DNA of 35,304 nt from Kiritimatiellia bacterium (GTDB lineage Bacteria > Verrucomicrobiota > Kiritimatiellia > RFP12 > UBA1067). Positions 23,958 to 32,494 of this stretch are shown here, piece after piece (the first letter of the stretch is position 1; each line of letters starts with the position of its first letter). A program made the position numbers and the translations under genes. The DNA lies in NCBI GenBank assembly GCA_016302985.1, contig JAEDMN010000005.1:1-35304 (forward strand), given 5' to 3'. Below the pieces are notes generated by a model. It was given only the letters and a program-made list of their open reading frames with translations. It ran no database searches and was not told the origin of the DNA.

Positions 23958-26900
23958 ATGAAAATGCTCATGTCCTTCTGCCTGGCCGCCTCCGTGGCGG
24001 CGGCGTTTGCCCAGACCGCCACGCTCCGCGTCCCCGTCGCGGCGGCGGAGACGCCGGAAGCCTACATGGAGAAACTGCGCGATGCGGCCGAGGCCGCCCG
24101 CGCGGCGGATCCGAACGCGGTGGTCGGTGCGGGCGCAGGCGCCACCGACGATTTCGCGAAGACGCTGATCGGTTTCGGCGAGAGCGAGGAGATCGACATC
24201 TGGACGGTCGACAGCCCCACGCCCGAACGCGTCAAGATGCTCCGTGGCCTTTTCGACGGCGCGGGCGGTCGCGCCGTGAGGCTCGCCGACGCGTCCGGGA
24301 AGCCGCTTGACGCCGAAGCGAAGTCGGCGCCGTCCCGCCTCGTTGGCGTGCCGGCCTCTTCGGTGCTCTGCGCGGGCACCGGACGCGCCTACATCCTCGG
24401 TGTCGACGGCGGGATCCGCTGGCAGCGCCCGGGCTGCGGCAACATCCACTGCGTGCAGGCGCGCGACGGCTTCGTCTACTACTCCAACGGCAGTCTCTAC
24501 CGCTGTCGTCTGCCGGATACGAAGGCCGAGCTCGTCTACCGTCCCGCCGTCCGCAAGGGCGCGGGCGTGCTCGGTTTCGAGATCACGCCCGCCGGGACGG
24601 CCGTCATGGCCGTCAACTCCATGGACGAGATCGTCGAGCTCGACCTCGCCACGAAGCGCGAGCTCGTCCGCTTCAAGGTTGATCCGCGGAACGCGAAGGG
24701 CGAGACGCCCGGCGCGCACGGGCACCTCCGCCTCGTCCACAAGACGCCGAAGGGCACCTACCTCGTCTGCTGCGCCGGAGCGTCCTGCGTCCGCGAGTAC
24801 GACCGCGCCGGGAAGCTCGTCTGGGAACAGCCCGTCCCCGTCATGGCCTTCGACTGCCGCCGCCGTGCGAACGGCAACACGCTCGTCTCGCACATCACGG
24901 GCGTCACCGAATACACGCCTGATCACAAGGAGGTCTGGTCCTTCAAGCCGGACGCCCTGCCCGAACTGATGGTCGGCGTCCTCTGCGGCATCCAGGAGCT
25001 CGAGAACGGCAACCTCGTCGTCGGCACCTGGGCGAACGGCGAGCGGGACGCCTCCAGGGCGACCGCGTTCGAGATCACCCGCGAGCGGAAGCTCGTCTGG
25101 GCCTGGTATCCGAACAGGGACGTCAACATGATGACGGCGGTGCGCCTGCCGAAGGCGACCCCCGTCTACGCCCCCGAGAACGCGCCGCGCGAGGACCGCT
25201 TCGCGAATCCCCCCGCCTCCGCCCGCATCCTGCCCCTGCACCACGGCCGTCCGAACGACCTCCGCAAGGCGGACGCCGAACTCGCCGCCCTGAAGAACGA
25301 GGGCTTCGGCGGTTTCGGCGGCAACGTCAACTTCCAGGACTACCTGGACGACCCTGCGAGCTGGAAGACCTATAAGTATGCGGTCGAGAAGGCCCATGCG
25401 CAGGGCATGTCCCTCTGGCTCTACGACGAGAAGGGCTACCCGAGCTGCTCCGCCGGCGGCAAGACGCTGCAGGGACACCCCGAGTGGAAGGCCCGTGCCT
25501 TCCTCGTCGCCGTCACGAACGTCCCCGCCGGGTCCGCGGCTCTTCCGCCGTCGCCCCCGGGCCGCCCCGTCGCGACACTGCGCCGCCCGTCCGCGGACGG
25601 GAAGACCGAGACGGTCTACGTCGTCACGGACGACTTCATTCGCGAGGGCACACACGTCTCCGTCTCGGTCGACCGCTACAAGAATGACTACCCGAACATC
25701 CTGATGGCCGAGCCCACCGCCCGCTTCATCGAACTGACGCACGAAGCCTACCGCCGCGAATTGGGCGACGCCCTGAAGTACGTCACCTCGACGTTCACGG
25801 ACGAACCGTCCCTGATGACGCTCTGGATGAAGCCGATGCCCTACTTCTGCCTGCCCGTGAGTGACGAGTTCCTCGACGCCTACGCGCGGAAGGCGGGGCA
25901 CGCCCTCGCCGACGACGTCCCGGAGCTCGTCGGGACCGTCTCCGGCCGCACCCCCGCGGACCTCGCGTCCGTGCGCCATCGCTTCTGGTCCATGGTCGGT
26001 GACCGCGTCGCCGCCAACTACACGGGGCAGCTCACGAAGTGGGCGGATGCGAACGGCCTCGAGAGCGGTGGCCACCTCCTCTGCGAAGAGGGCCTGGTCG
26101 GTCACGTCCCCCTCTACGGCGACTTCTTCAAGGTCCTGCGCGGCCTCTCCTCCCCGGGCTGCGACATCCTCACGAGCATTCCCTCCCAGGTGCCCTGGAT
26201 CACCCCGCTCCTCGTCGGCAGCGCAGGCGATCTCAACGGTGCCGGACATGTGATGAGCGAGGCGAGCGACCACAGCCAGAAGTACCGCCCAAAGGGCGAC
26301 ACGCGCCCCGTCTACCAGGTCTCCGTGCGTGAACTTGTCGGCTCCCTCAACCGTCAGATCTGGGGTGGCGTCGACACCTTCACCAGCTACTACCGCTGGA
26401 CGCCGTTCACCGTGGACGAGAAGCGCGCGATCAACGAGGAGATCGGCCGCGCGGTCACCCTCATGCACGAGGGCCGCTCCGCTGCCGACATCGCGCTCCT
26501 CTATCCCGCCGACGCCCTCATGGCCGGTTTCGAGCCCCAGCTCCGCTGGGGCGGCGGCGCCGGGGCGCGCCGCGTGGCCGGCTTCGTCAATTCCGCCGGC
26601 GCCGCGCTCTTCAAGGCCGGCCGGTCGTTCATGTTCGTGGACGCCGGGACGCTCGCCTCCGCCAAGGTCGAGGACGGCGTCCTTGTCGCCACGCCCGCCC
26701 GGGCCCCCGACGGTCCGAAGCTCCGCTGGCGCACGGTCGTCCTTCCCGCCGCGACGACGCTGCCCGTCGAGGCGGTCCGCCGTCTCGCGGCCTTCCGCCG
26801 GGCGGGTGGACTCGTCATCGCGCTGGGCGACCGTCCCGTCAACTCCCGCACGGCGTTCCCGGACGCCGAGGTCGCGGAGTTGACGAAGGACTGGCTGTTG

Positions 26901-27743
26901 CTGCCGGATGCGCAGGCCGCGCTTCTCGCCGACTTCCTCGCGGTCCGCCACGCCCCCGCCCTGCGTCGCGTCCGCGGCGACGCGGGTGCGCTGCGTGTCG
27001 CCCACCGCCGCACGGCGCGGGGGGACGTGTTCTTCGTGCTGAACGACACGGAAAGCCCCTGGTCGGGTGCCGTCGCCCTCGCGTGCGACGTTCCCGTCCG
27101 CGTCTGGGATCCCCGCACCGGCTCCGTACGTCCGGCTGGCGGCGAAGTCGCGCTGGACCTCCCCGGCTATGCGGGCGTCCTCCTGACGACGGAGGTGCCG
27201 GTCGACGGGGCGCTTGCGTCCGTGGACGCGGCGGCCTTCGTTCCGCGCCTGGCGGCGATTGCCGAGCCTGTCCAGTCTATCCATCTCGGCAAGGGGCAGT
27301 TCGTCAAGGGCGGCTCGAAGCCCCTCGCCGACGGGTGGGACCGCGTGGACGTGGAGCTGACCCGGTCCAACGTCGACACGTTTGCATTCCTCTCGCGCGT
27401 CTATGCGAAGTCCCCGTTCTCGGCGGCGTCGAAGGGCGTTGGTTTCCACGTGCGCGTGCCGGAGACGACGGGCGGGAACACGCAGTCCGGCGTCTTCCTC
27501 GTCACACGCGACGGCAGCCAGTGGTATGCGCAGGGGCATGTCCCGCTCTCGAAAAAGGGCGAGGCCGAGGTCGTTTGCGCGTTCGGCGAATTCGCCCTCC
27601 ACGGGAAGCCGCGGGGCGGTCCGGCGAAGACGTTCCGCCCCGAGGACGTCGTGCGTGTCAACTTCGGTTTCGGCGGCTATTTCGGCCAGGAGGGCGAGAA
27701 GGTCTCCTTCATGGTCTCGCGCCCGATGTCGCTCGAGCTCTAG
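23958..27743 (+). CDS. Secreted beta-propeller + GH106-like putative alpha-L-rhamnosidase
   Basis: A 1261-residue exported protein with signal MKMLMSFCLAASVAAAFAQT. Residues about 115-400 show repeated beta-propeller blades, for example RAYILGVDGGIRWQRPG, VREYDRAGKLVWEQPV and EITRERKLVWAWYP, of the PQQ/arylsulfotransferase-like kind. From about residue 419 the chain resembles GH106: NEGFGGFGGNVNFQDYL, LWLYDEKGYPSCSAGG (Glu491), TSTFTDEPSL (Asp615/Glu616) and GGHLLCEEGL (Glu710/711). A C-terminal beta-sandwich (about 1100-1261) ends the protein. GH106 enzymes release alpha-L-rhamnose from pectin and related glycans, which fits rhaB downstream. I do not assign the catalytic pair. The propeller fusion is unusual. 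It opens an operon with the DUF4838 and esterase genes. Confidence 0.72.
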   Translation: MKMLMSFCLAASVAAAFAQTATLRVPVAAAETPEAYMEKLRDAAEAARAADPNAVVGAGAGATDDFAKTLIGFGESEEIDIWTVDSPTPERVKMLRGLFDGAGGRAVRLADASGKPLDAEAKSAPSRLVGVPASSVLCAGTGRAYILGVDGGIRWQRPGCGNIHCVQARDGFVYYSNGSLYRCRLPDTKAELVYRPAVRKGAGVLGFEITPAGTAVMAVNSMDEIVELDLATKRELVRFKVDPRNAKGETPGAHGHLRLVHKTPKGTYLVCCAGASCVREYDRAGKLVWEQPVPVMAFDCRRRANGNTLVSHITGVTEYTPDHKEVWSFKPDALPELMVGVLCGIQELENGNLVVGTWANGERDASRATAFEITRERKLVWAWYPNRDVNMMTAVRLPKATPVYAPENAPREDRFANPPASARILPLHHGRPNDLRKADAELAALKNEGFGGFGGNVNFQDYLDDPASWKTYKYAVEKAHAQGMSLWLYDEKGYPSCSAGGKTLQGHPEWKARAFLVAVTNVPAGSAALPPSPPGRPVATLRRPSADGKTETVYVVTDDFIREGTHVSVSVDRYKNDYPNILMAEPTARFIELTHEAYRRELGDALKYVTSTFTDEPSLMTLWMKPMPYFCLPVSDEFLDAYARKAGHALADDVPELVGTVSGRTPADLASVRHRFWSMVGDRVAANYTGQLTKWADANGLESGGHLLCEEGLVGHVPLYGDFFKVLRGLSSPGCDILTSIPSQVPWITPLLVGSAGDLNGAGHVMSEASDHSQKYRPKGDTRPVYQVSVRELVGSLNRQIWGGVDTFTSYYRWTPFTVDEKRAINEEIGRAVTLMHEGRSAADIALLYPADALMAGFEPQLRWGGGAGARRVAGFVNSAGAALFKAGRSFMFVDAGTLASAKVEDGVLVATPARAPDGPKLRWRTVVLPAATTLPVEAVRRLAAFRRAGGLVIALGDRPVNSRTAFPDAEVAELTKDWLLLPDAQAALLADFLAVRHAPALRRVRGDAGALRVAHRRTARGDVFFVLNDTESPWSGAVALACDVPVRVWDPRTGSVRPAGGEVALDLPGYAGVLLTTEVPVDGALASVDAAAFVPRLAAIAEPVQSIHLGKGQFVKGGSKPLADGWDRVDVELTRSNVDTFAFLSRVYAKSPFSAASKGVGFHVRVPETTGGNTQSGVFLVTRDGSQWYAQGHVPLSKKGEAEVVCAFGEFALHGKPRGGPAKTFRPEDVVRVNFGFGGYFGQEGEKVSFMVSRPMSLEL

Positions 27744-27764
27744 TCCGAACGCCTACGCGGTCAG

Positions 27765-30026
27765 ATGAAGACACGGCTCCCCGTCCTGTTCGCCGTTCTG
27801 GCGCTCCGCGTCGTCGCCGGTGAACTCGTCCTGGCGGAGCGGGGGCGTCCCGCGCAGACCGCGATTGTCGTGCGTCGGGACGCCACGCCCTGCGAGCGCC
27901 GGGCCGCAGAGGAGCTGCGCCGCTTCGTCGCACAGCTGACGGGCGTCGACCTGCCGGTCCAGGACGACGCGCAGGCGGTCCCTGCGCGGGCCGTCCTGCT
28001 CGGGGACACGGCCCCGACACGGGAGATGCTGGGCGCCGGGGCGTGTGCGGACCTCGGGGACGAAGGCTTCAGGTTCAAGGCCGCGGGCGCACGCCTGGCT
28101 GTCGCCGGCGGCCCGGGTCGCGGCCCCCTCTACGGCGTCTACGAACTGCTCGAACGCTTTGGCGGCTGTGCCTGGTACGCCGACTCCTTCGAGGTCGTGC
28201 CGCGGCTGGAGCGGTTCGCGGTGCCGGACGGACTGGACGAAACCCAGCGGCCCGCCTTCGCCCTCCGCGCACAGAACGGCGCGAAGGGCTTCCATGGGAC
28301 GGACTGGGCCGTGCGGAACAAGATGAACCCCGAGCACCTGGACGAATCCCTTGGCGGCAGCCGCTTCCGCTTCGACCCCGTGCTCCGGAAATGCCACACG
28401 TTCAACGAACTGCTCCCGCCGGCCAAGTGGTTCGATTCGCACCCCGAGTATTTTTCCGAGGTGGATGGCGTCCGACTCCGCCACCGCACGCAGCTCTGCC
28501 TGACGAACCCGGATGTGCTGCGCCTGTGCACGGAGAAGGTCCTGGAACGGATCGCCGCGTCCTATCCGAAGGGCATTCGCTACTACGGCGTCTCGGCGAA
28601 CGACTGGAAGAACCCCTGCGCCTGCGCGTCCTGCCGCGCCGTCGACCGGCGTGAGAAGTCCCGGGCCGGCACGCTGGTCGCCTTCGTGAACGCGGTCGCG
28701 GAGGCCGTGGAGGCGAAGTATCCGGACGTTGTCATCCAGACGCTCGCCTACTCCTACACGCGCCGGCCGCCGGCGCACCTCGTGCCACGCCGCAACGTCC
28801 AGGTCTGCTTCTGCACGATCGAATGCGACTTCTCCCGTTCGCTCGAGGAGAGCCGCGCGCTCGAGAACCGGCAGGCCCGGCACGCGTTCGGCGTCTGGGC
28901 GCGTGGCGGGCGGCCGCTGTCGGTGTGGGACTATTCGGCCGACTTCGCCTGCTGGCTCCATCCCTGGCCGAACGTCGACAGCCTGCGGAAGAACCTCGCG
29001 TTCTTCCGGAACGGGGGGGCGGACCAGATCTTCGAACTCGGCGACGGAGGAACGGCGAACGACATGTGGTGCGATCTCCGGGCCTGGTTGATCGCCAAGT
29101 GGATGTGGAACCCAGACCTTGCGGCGGAACCGCTGCTCGGCCGGTTCTTCCGCGACGCCTTCGGCCCCGCGGCGCCTGAGGCCCGCCGCTATTTCGACCG
29201 ACTCCACGCCCACCCACGCGACACGCGCCGCTTTCCGATGGGCTGCTTCGCGGGCCTCCACTCCCAGACGGTGCCGGACGAAGTGATCGACGAGGGCGCG
29301 GAGCTCTTCGCGCGCGCGGCTGAGAAGGTCGCGGGGTCCCCGTTCGAGGACCGTGTGGCGCGCGCGCGCGCGGCGGTCGACTTCGTCCGCGCGTTGCGCG
29401 GCTATGCCCGCCCGCTCCTGTCCCGCGACCCCGCACGACTCGATGCCGCCCGCTGGGAAAGCCAGCGCGACGGTGCCCGTCGGGCGCTGTCCGTGCTGGA
29501 CCGCATGCGCCTTTCCGACGACCGTGCGCGCGACGCCCTCTACCGAGGCTGGCTGAAGTCCTTTGCCGACCAGGAGCGTCCATCCGCGCCGCTGCGGCGG
29601 TGCGCGCTGGACGAGGTCCATTTCGTCGGCACGCTCTACGAGAAACTCGAGTTCGTGGACGATCCGCGGGCGCGCGACGGGCGCGCCCTGCGCCTTTCGG
29701 GGCCTGCGGATGCGCAGGTCGTCTGGTTTGACTTCAATGGCATGCAGCTGGACGCGGATGGACTCTACGCGCCGCGGCTGCGCATCCGGACCGACGGAGG
29801 GAAGGGGGGCGGCGCCGTGTTCCGCGCAGGCGTGCACAACCGGCTCAGCGGACGCTCGAAGATCTTTTTCGCGCCACGCGCCGAGGACGCGTCGGACGGT
29901 TATTCCTGGTATACGCTCGGTGCGTTCTCGCCCAGGCCGTCCGATGCGCTGTGGGTCTCGACCGGACGACGCGAAAACGCCCCGGACGTGTTCGTCGACC
30001 GACTGGAGGTCGTGCGTGTCCGCTAG
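27765..30026 (+). CDS. DUF4838 secreted protein, GH67-N-like N-terminus
   Basis: A 753-residue exported protein (signal about residues 1-19). Residues about 20-140 resemble the alpha-glucuronidase N-terminal domain: RRDATPCERRAAEELRRFV, then GRGPLYGVYELLERFGGCAWY. The central region matches DUF4838, with GVSANDWKNPCACASCRAVD (a CxCxxC that may bind metal), VWDYSADFACWLHPWPN and FELGDGGTANDMW. A C-terminal beta-rich module follows. DUF4838 proteins are frequent in polysaccharide loci of PVC and Bacteroidota and are thought to be glycosidases, but no activity can be assigned from this sequence. It starts 21 nt after the GH106-like gene with a poor Shine-Dalgarno and is followed after 25 nt by an esterase gene. 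Confidence 0.82.
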   Translation: MKTRLPVLFAVLALRVVAGELVLAERGRPAQTAIVVRRDATPCERRAAEELRRFVAQLTGVDLPVQDDAQAVPARAVLLGDTAPTREMLGAGACADLGDEGFRFKAAGARLAVAGGPGRGPLYGVYELLERFGGCAWYADSFEVVPRLERFAVPDGLDETQRPAFALRAQNGAKGFHGTDWAVRNKMNPEHLDESLGGSRFRFDPVLRKCHTFNELLPPAKWFDSHPEYFSEVDGVRLRHRTQLCLTNPDVLRLCTEKVLERIAASYPKGIRYYGVSANDWKNPCACASCRAVDRREKSRAGTLVAFVNAVAEAVEAKYPDVVIQTLAYSYTRRPPAHLVPRRNVQVCFCTIECDFSRSLEESRALENRQARHAFGVWARGGRPLSVWDYSADFACWLHPWPNVDSLRKNLAFFRNGGADQIFELGDGGTANDMWCDLRAWLIAKWMWNPDLAAEPLLGRFFRDAFGPAAPEARRYFDRLHAHPRDTRRFPMGCFAGLHSQTVPDEVIDEGAELFARAAEKVAGSPFEDRVARARAAVDFVRALRGYARPLLSRDPARLDAARWESQRDGARRALSVLDRMRLSDDRARDALYRGWLKSFADQERPSAPLRRCALDEVHFVGTLYEKLEFVDDPRARDGRALRLSGPADAQVVWFDFNGMQLDADGLYAPRLRIRTDGGKGGGAVFRAGVHNRLSGRSKIFFAPRAEDASDGYSWYTLGAFSPRPSDALWVSTGRRENAPDVFVDRLEVVRVR

Positions 30027-30051
30027 GGCACTCAGGGAAAGGAATGGGAGC

Positions 30052-32043
30052 ATGAGAAGGATTGGATTGCTGTTGTTCGCCGGCGCCTGTGGCGCCTTGT
30101 CCGCAAAGGTCGAGCCGTCGGCCCTCTTTTCTGACCACGCCGTGCTGCACCGTTCGGCGGCGACCCCCGTCTTCGGATTCGCGGACCCGGGCGAGGAGGT
30201 CATGGTCTCGCTGGGGGCTGCGTCCGCGCGCGCCACGGCGGACGCGTCGGGCCGCTGGCTTGCGCGGCTCGACCTGCGCGCGGCGGGGGGCGGGCCGCAG
30301 GAACTGCATGTCGGCGGCCAGGTCGCGAAGGACGTGCTGGTCGGCGAGGTCTGGCTCTGCTCCGGGCAGTCCAACATGTCCTTCAAGGAGGGGAGCGCGG
30401 ACGACGCGCAGGAGGCCGCGAAGTCCAGCAACCCGCAGATCCGCTGCTTCGTCGTCGAGACGCGCACGCTGACGGCGCCCGACCCGCGCATCCGCGGCCG
30501 GTGGCTCGTGAACGAGCCCGGACAGACGCTCGGCATGACTGCCGTCGGATACCAGTTCGCGAAGAACGTGCAGGACGCCCTGAAGGTTCCTGTCGGCCTG
30601 GTCGAGTCCGCCGTCGGCGCGTCCACGATCGAGGCCTGGAGCGATCCCGAAACGATGGCCGCGACCCCGGTGGCGAAGCAGGCCCTTGACCGCCAGATCG
30701 CGTTCATGGCGGACTATCGCGGCTACGAGAGCCGTTGTGACGCGGCTCTGCGCGCCTGGGAGGTGAAGTGGGGGCGGACGGACCGCCCGCACGGCGGCGT
30801 GCCCGCGGACGGCTGGCGCGCGCCCACTGCGCAGGAGGCGGAGTCCTTCGGGCATGGTGCCGGCGCGGTGTGGTTCCGCCGCACCCTGAAGGCCGGCGCC
30901 TTCGAACGCCGCCGCTTCATCGAGCGCCAGTGGCAGTTCGACACGTCCTCCGTCGAGGTCTACTGGAACGGCCGCCGGGTCGCGCGGCGCTTCCCGGCGG
31001 ATCCGATCGAGAAGAACACTGAGGTCTTCGACCTGTCCGCGGACGCGCCGGGCGAGCTCGCCGTGCGCGTTTTCAACGGATACCACATGTTCGACGTGCC
31101 GTGGACGTTCTTCGCCGACGGACGCCGCCTGGACCGCGCGGGCTGGCAGGTGCGCGAGGAGTATGCGCTGCCGCCCTGTCCGAAGGAGGCCCAGGCGAAC
31201 CTGCCGACAAGGCAGCGCTTCTGCCTGCGCCAGCACTATCCGACGGGACTCTACAACGGCATGGTCGCGGGACTCGTCCCCATGGGACTTTCGGGCGTCC
31301 TCTGGTACCAGGGCGAATCCAACACGACCGCTGTCGAAGCGGGACAGGGCCCTGCAACGTACGAGGCCCTCTGCACGGGGCTGATCGCGTCGTGGCGCAA
31401 GCTCTTCGGGCGTCCGGACCTGCCGTTCGCGTGGTGCCAGCTCGCCTCGCTTGGTCCCAAGGCGAAGAACCCCGGCGAGTGCGATTCCTGGATCGAGCTG
31501 CGCGCCGCGCAGCAGCGCTGCCTGAAGGTGCCGGGTACGGGACAGGCGATTCTCATCGACGCGGGCGAGGACGGGGACATCCATCCGCGCGACAAGCGCA
31601 CGCCTGGCCGGCGCCTGGCGGCGTGGGCCCTGAACCGGGTCTACGGGAAGGACGTGCCGTTCCGCGGGCCGAACGTCGTCTCGACGCGGGTCGAGGGGAA
31701 TGCGGTGGCCGTCCGCTTCGCGGATGCGGGGGAGGGGCTCGTCGCGAAGGACCTCGGAACCCGGTACGTGCGCGTCTCGTCCCGCAATCTGATGGGCGAC
31801 GTCGTGCGCAATTCCCCGACCGCGCAGGTCGAGGGATTCGCGGTGCGCGGAGCGGAGGATGGTTGGCACTGGGCGGATGCGGCCACCATCGCCGGCGACA
31901 CCGTGAAGGTCTCGTCTCGGGCCGTTCCGCGGCCCGTGGCGGTCCGGTACGGCTGGAACAAGAACCCGTGGGTGAATCTCTACAATTCCCACGGTCTTCC
32001 CGCCGAGCCGTTCGAGCGGGCTGCGTCGACGTCGGGGAAGTGA
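30052..32043 (+). CDS. Sialate-O-acetylesterase-type carbohydrate esterase (SASA)
   Basis: A 663-residue exported esterase (signal MRRIGLLLFAGACGALSA). The SGNH-hydrolase elements are visible: GEVWLCSGQSNM with nucleophile Ser107 in the GQSN block, LWYQGESNT with Glu422, and GDIHPRDKR with the catalytic Asp509/His511 pair. Between the first two lies a beta-sandwich insertion (about 280-370, VWFRRTLKAGAF to NGYHMFDVPWTFF), common in this family. Characterised members deacetylate sialic acids, xylan or pectic sugars; in this setting removal of O-acetyl groups from a rhamnose-containing glycan is more likely (inference). A GGGAG precedes the ATG. It is the last intact gene of the operon beginning at 23958. 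Confidence 0.9.
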   Translation: MRRIGLLLFAGACGALSAKVEPSALFSDHAVLHRSAATPVFGFADPGEEVMVSLGAASARATADASGRWLARLDLRAAGGGPQELHVGGQVAKDVLVGEVWLCSGQSNMSFKEGSADDAQEAAKSSNPQIRCFVVETRTLTAPDPRIRGRWLVNEPGQTLGMTAVGYQFAKNVQDALKVPVGLVESAVGASTIEAWSDPETMAATPVAKQALDRQIAFMADYRGYESRCDAALRAWEVKWGRTDRPHGGVPADGWRAPTAQEAESFGHGAGAVWFRRTLKAGAFERRRFIERQWQFDTSSVEVYWNGRRVARRFPADPIEKNTEVFDLSADAPGELAVRVFNGYHMFDVPWTFFADGRRLDRAGWQVREEYALPPCPKEAQANLPTRQRFCLRQHYPTGLYNGMVAGLVPMGLSGVLWYQGESNTTAVEAGQGPATYEALCTGLIASWRKLFGRPDLPFAWCQLASLGPKAKNPGECDSWIELRAAQQRCLKVPGTGQAILIDAGEDGDIHPRDKRTPGRRLAAWALNRVYGKDVPFRGPNVVSTRVEGNAVAVRFADAGEGLVAKDLGTRYVRVSSRNLMGDVVRNSPTAQVEGFAVRGAEDGWHWADAATIAGDTVKVSSRAVPRPVAVRYGWNKNPWVNLYNSHGLPAEPFERAASTSGK

Positions 32044-32144
32044 GCGGTCGGAAGAAGGCAGGGAATGTCCATGAATCGCTAGGCCGTTTTCCGTGCCCAG
32101 TCCACGGGCTCGCCGAGTTGCGTCGTCTCGCTCTCCCGCCCCTT

Positions 32145-32393
32145 GCCGAAAGGCCGGACGACGGTTTCACGGGCATTGCCGCGGTGCCGGACATGGGCAG
32201 GGACGCGAATGGGCGGCGGATACGCGCAAAGTCCTTCACCTACGCGGACGGCGCCACGATCACTTCCAACGTCTTCGAGCGCGTGGCCGAGGGCATCTCG
32301 CTCTCCGCCATCGGCAACCGTGTCGAGAACAACCTCTTCATTTCAAATTTCCGCCTATCAGCGCCTGGCAGAACCTGGAGCGGGAAGCGCTAG
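32145..32393 (+). pseudogene. Remnant of a parallel beta-helix protein gene
   Basis: An open stretch with no credible start, signal peptide or Shine-Dalgarno. It encodes a recognisable beta-helix-like segment: ADGATITSNVFERVAEGISL, then SAIGNRVENNLF, rungs with Asn ladders as in pectate-lyase-fold and carbohydrate-degrading proteins. The stop at 32391-32393 lies inside a terminator-like structure. The preceding 100 nt (32044-32144) shows no coding signal. The likeliest reading is the 3' end of a decayed or deleted lyase/glycosidase gene. A 66-codon frame from the ATG at 32193 could be proposed as a small gene, but nothing supports it. Confidence 0.5.
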
Positions 32394-32407
32394 GCGCGTC
32401 TTTTTTT
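32361..32407 (+). terminator. Intrinsic terminator before rhaB
   Basis: GCGCCT (32361-32366) pairs with AGGCGC (32392-32397), with further pairing possible in the 25-nt loop, followed by seven T (32401-32407). It would end transcription from the esterase operon and pseudogene. Its T-run is part of the rhaB promoter 14-mer. Confidence 0.55.
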
Positions 32408-32415
32408 GCTATACT
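32402..32415 (+). promoter_or_regulatory. TTTTTTGCTATACT promoter of rhaB
   Basis: Third exact copy of the 14-mer; TATACT at 32410-32415. The ATG of rhaB lies 79 nt downstream, so this unit has a leader of about 70 nt, unlike the leaderless genes, and that leader contains tandem TTAATCG repeats. Confidence 0.7.
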
Positions 32416-32452
32416 TCCGAAAAGGCTCGGCGCAGGGTCCGGGTCTGCCGCT

Positions 32453-32474
32453 TTAATCGTTAATCGTTCAATCG
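32453..32474 (+). repeat. Tandem TTAATCG repeats in the rhaB leader
   Basis: TTAATCG (32453-32459), TTAATCG (32460-32466) and TTCAATCG (32467-32474) stand head to tail between the rhaB promoter and its Shine-Dalgarno. Such AT-rich heptad iteration in an otherwise GC-rich leader looks like a binding site for a regulator acting downstream of the transcript start. No matching regulator gene is in the window. Confidence 0.45.
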
Positions 32475-32494
32475 GACAAGAAAGGGAACCGGAC

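Noticed and set aside
22398..27602. 1734-codon minus-strand frame opposite the DapA-like and GH106-like genes
   Set aside because: Same GC-driven artefact: repetitive Arg/Glu/Val/His composition, no domain, and a well-supported coding strand opposite.
27753..30707. 984-codon minus-strand frame opposite DUF4838 and the esterase
   Set aside because: Antisense shadow of recognised genes with no motif of its own.
32193..32393. A 66-codon stand-alone gene
   Set aside because: No Shine-Dalgarno, the frame is open upstream of the ATG, and the sequence reads as an internal beta-helix fragment; the pseudogene reading is preferred.
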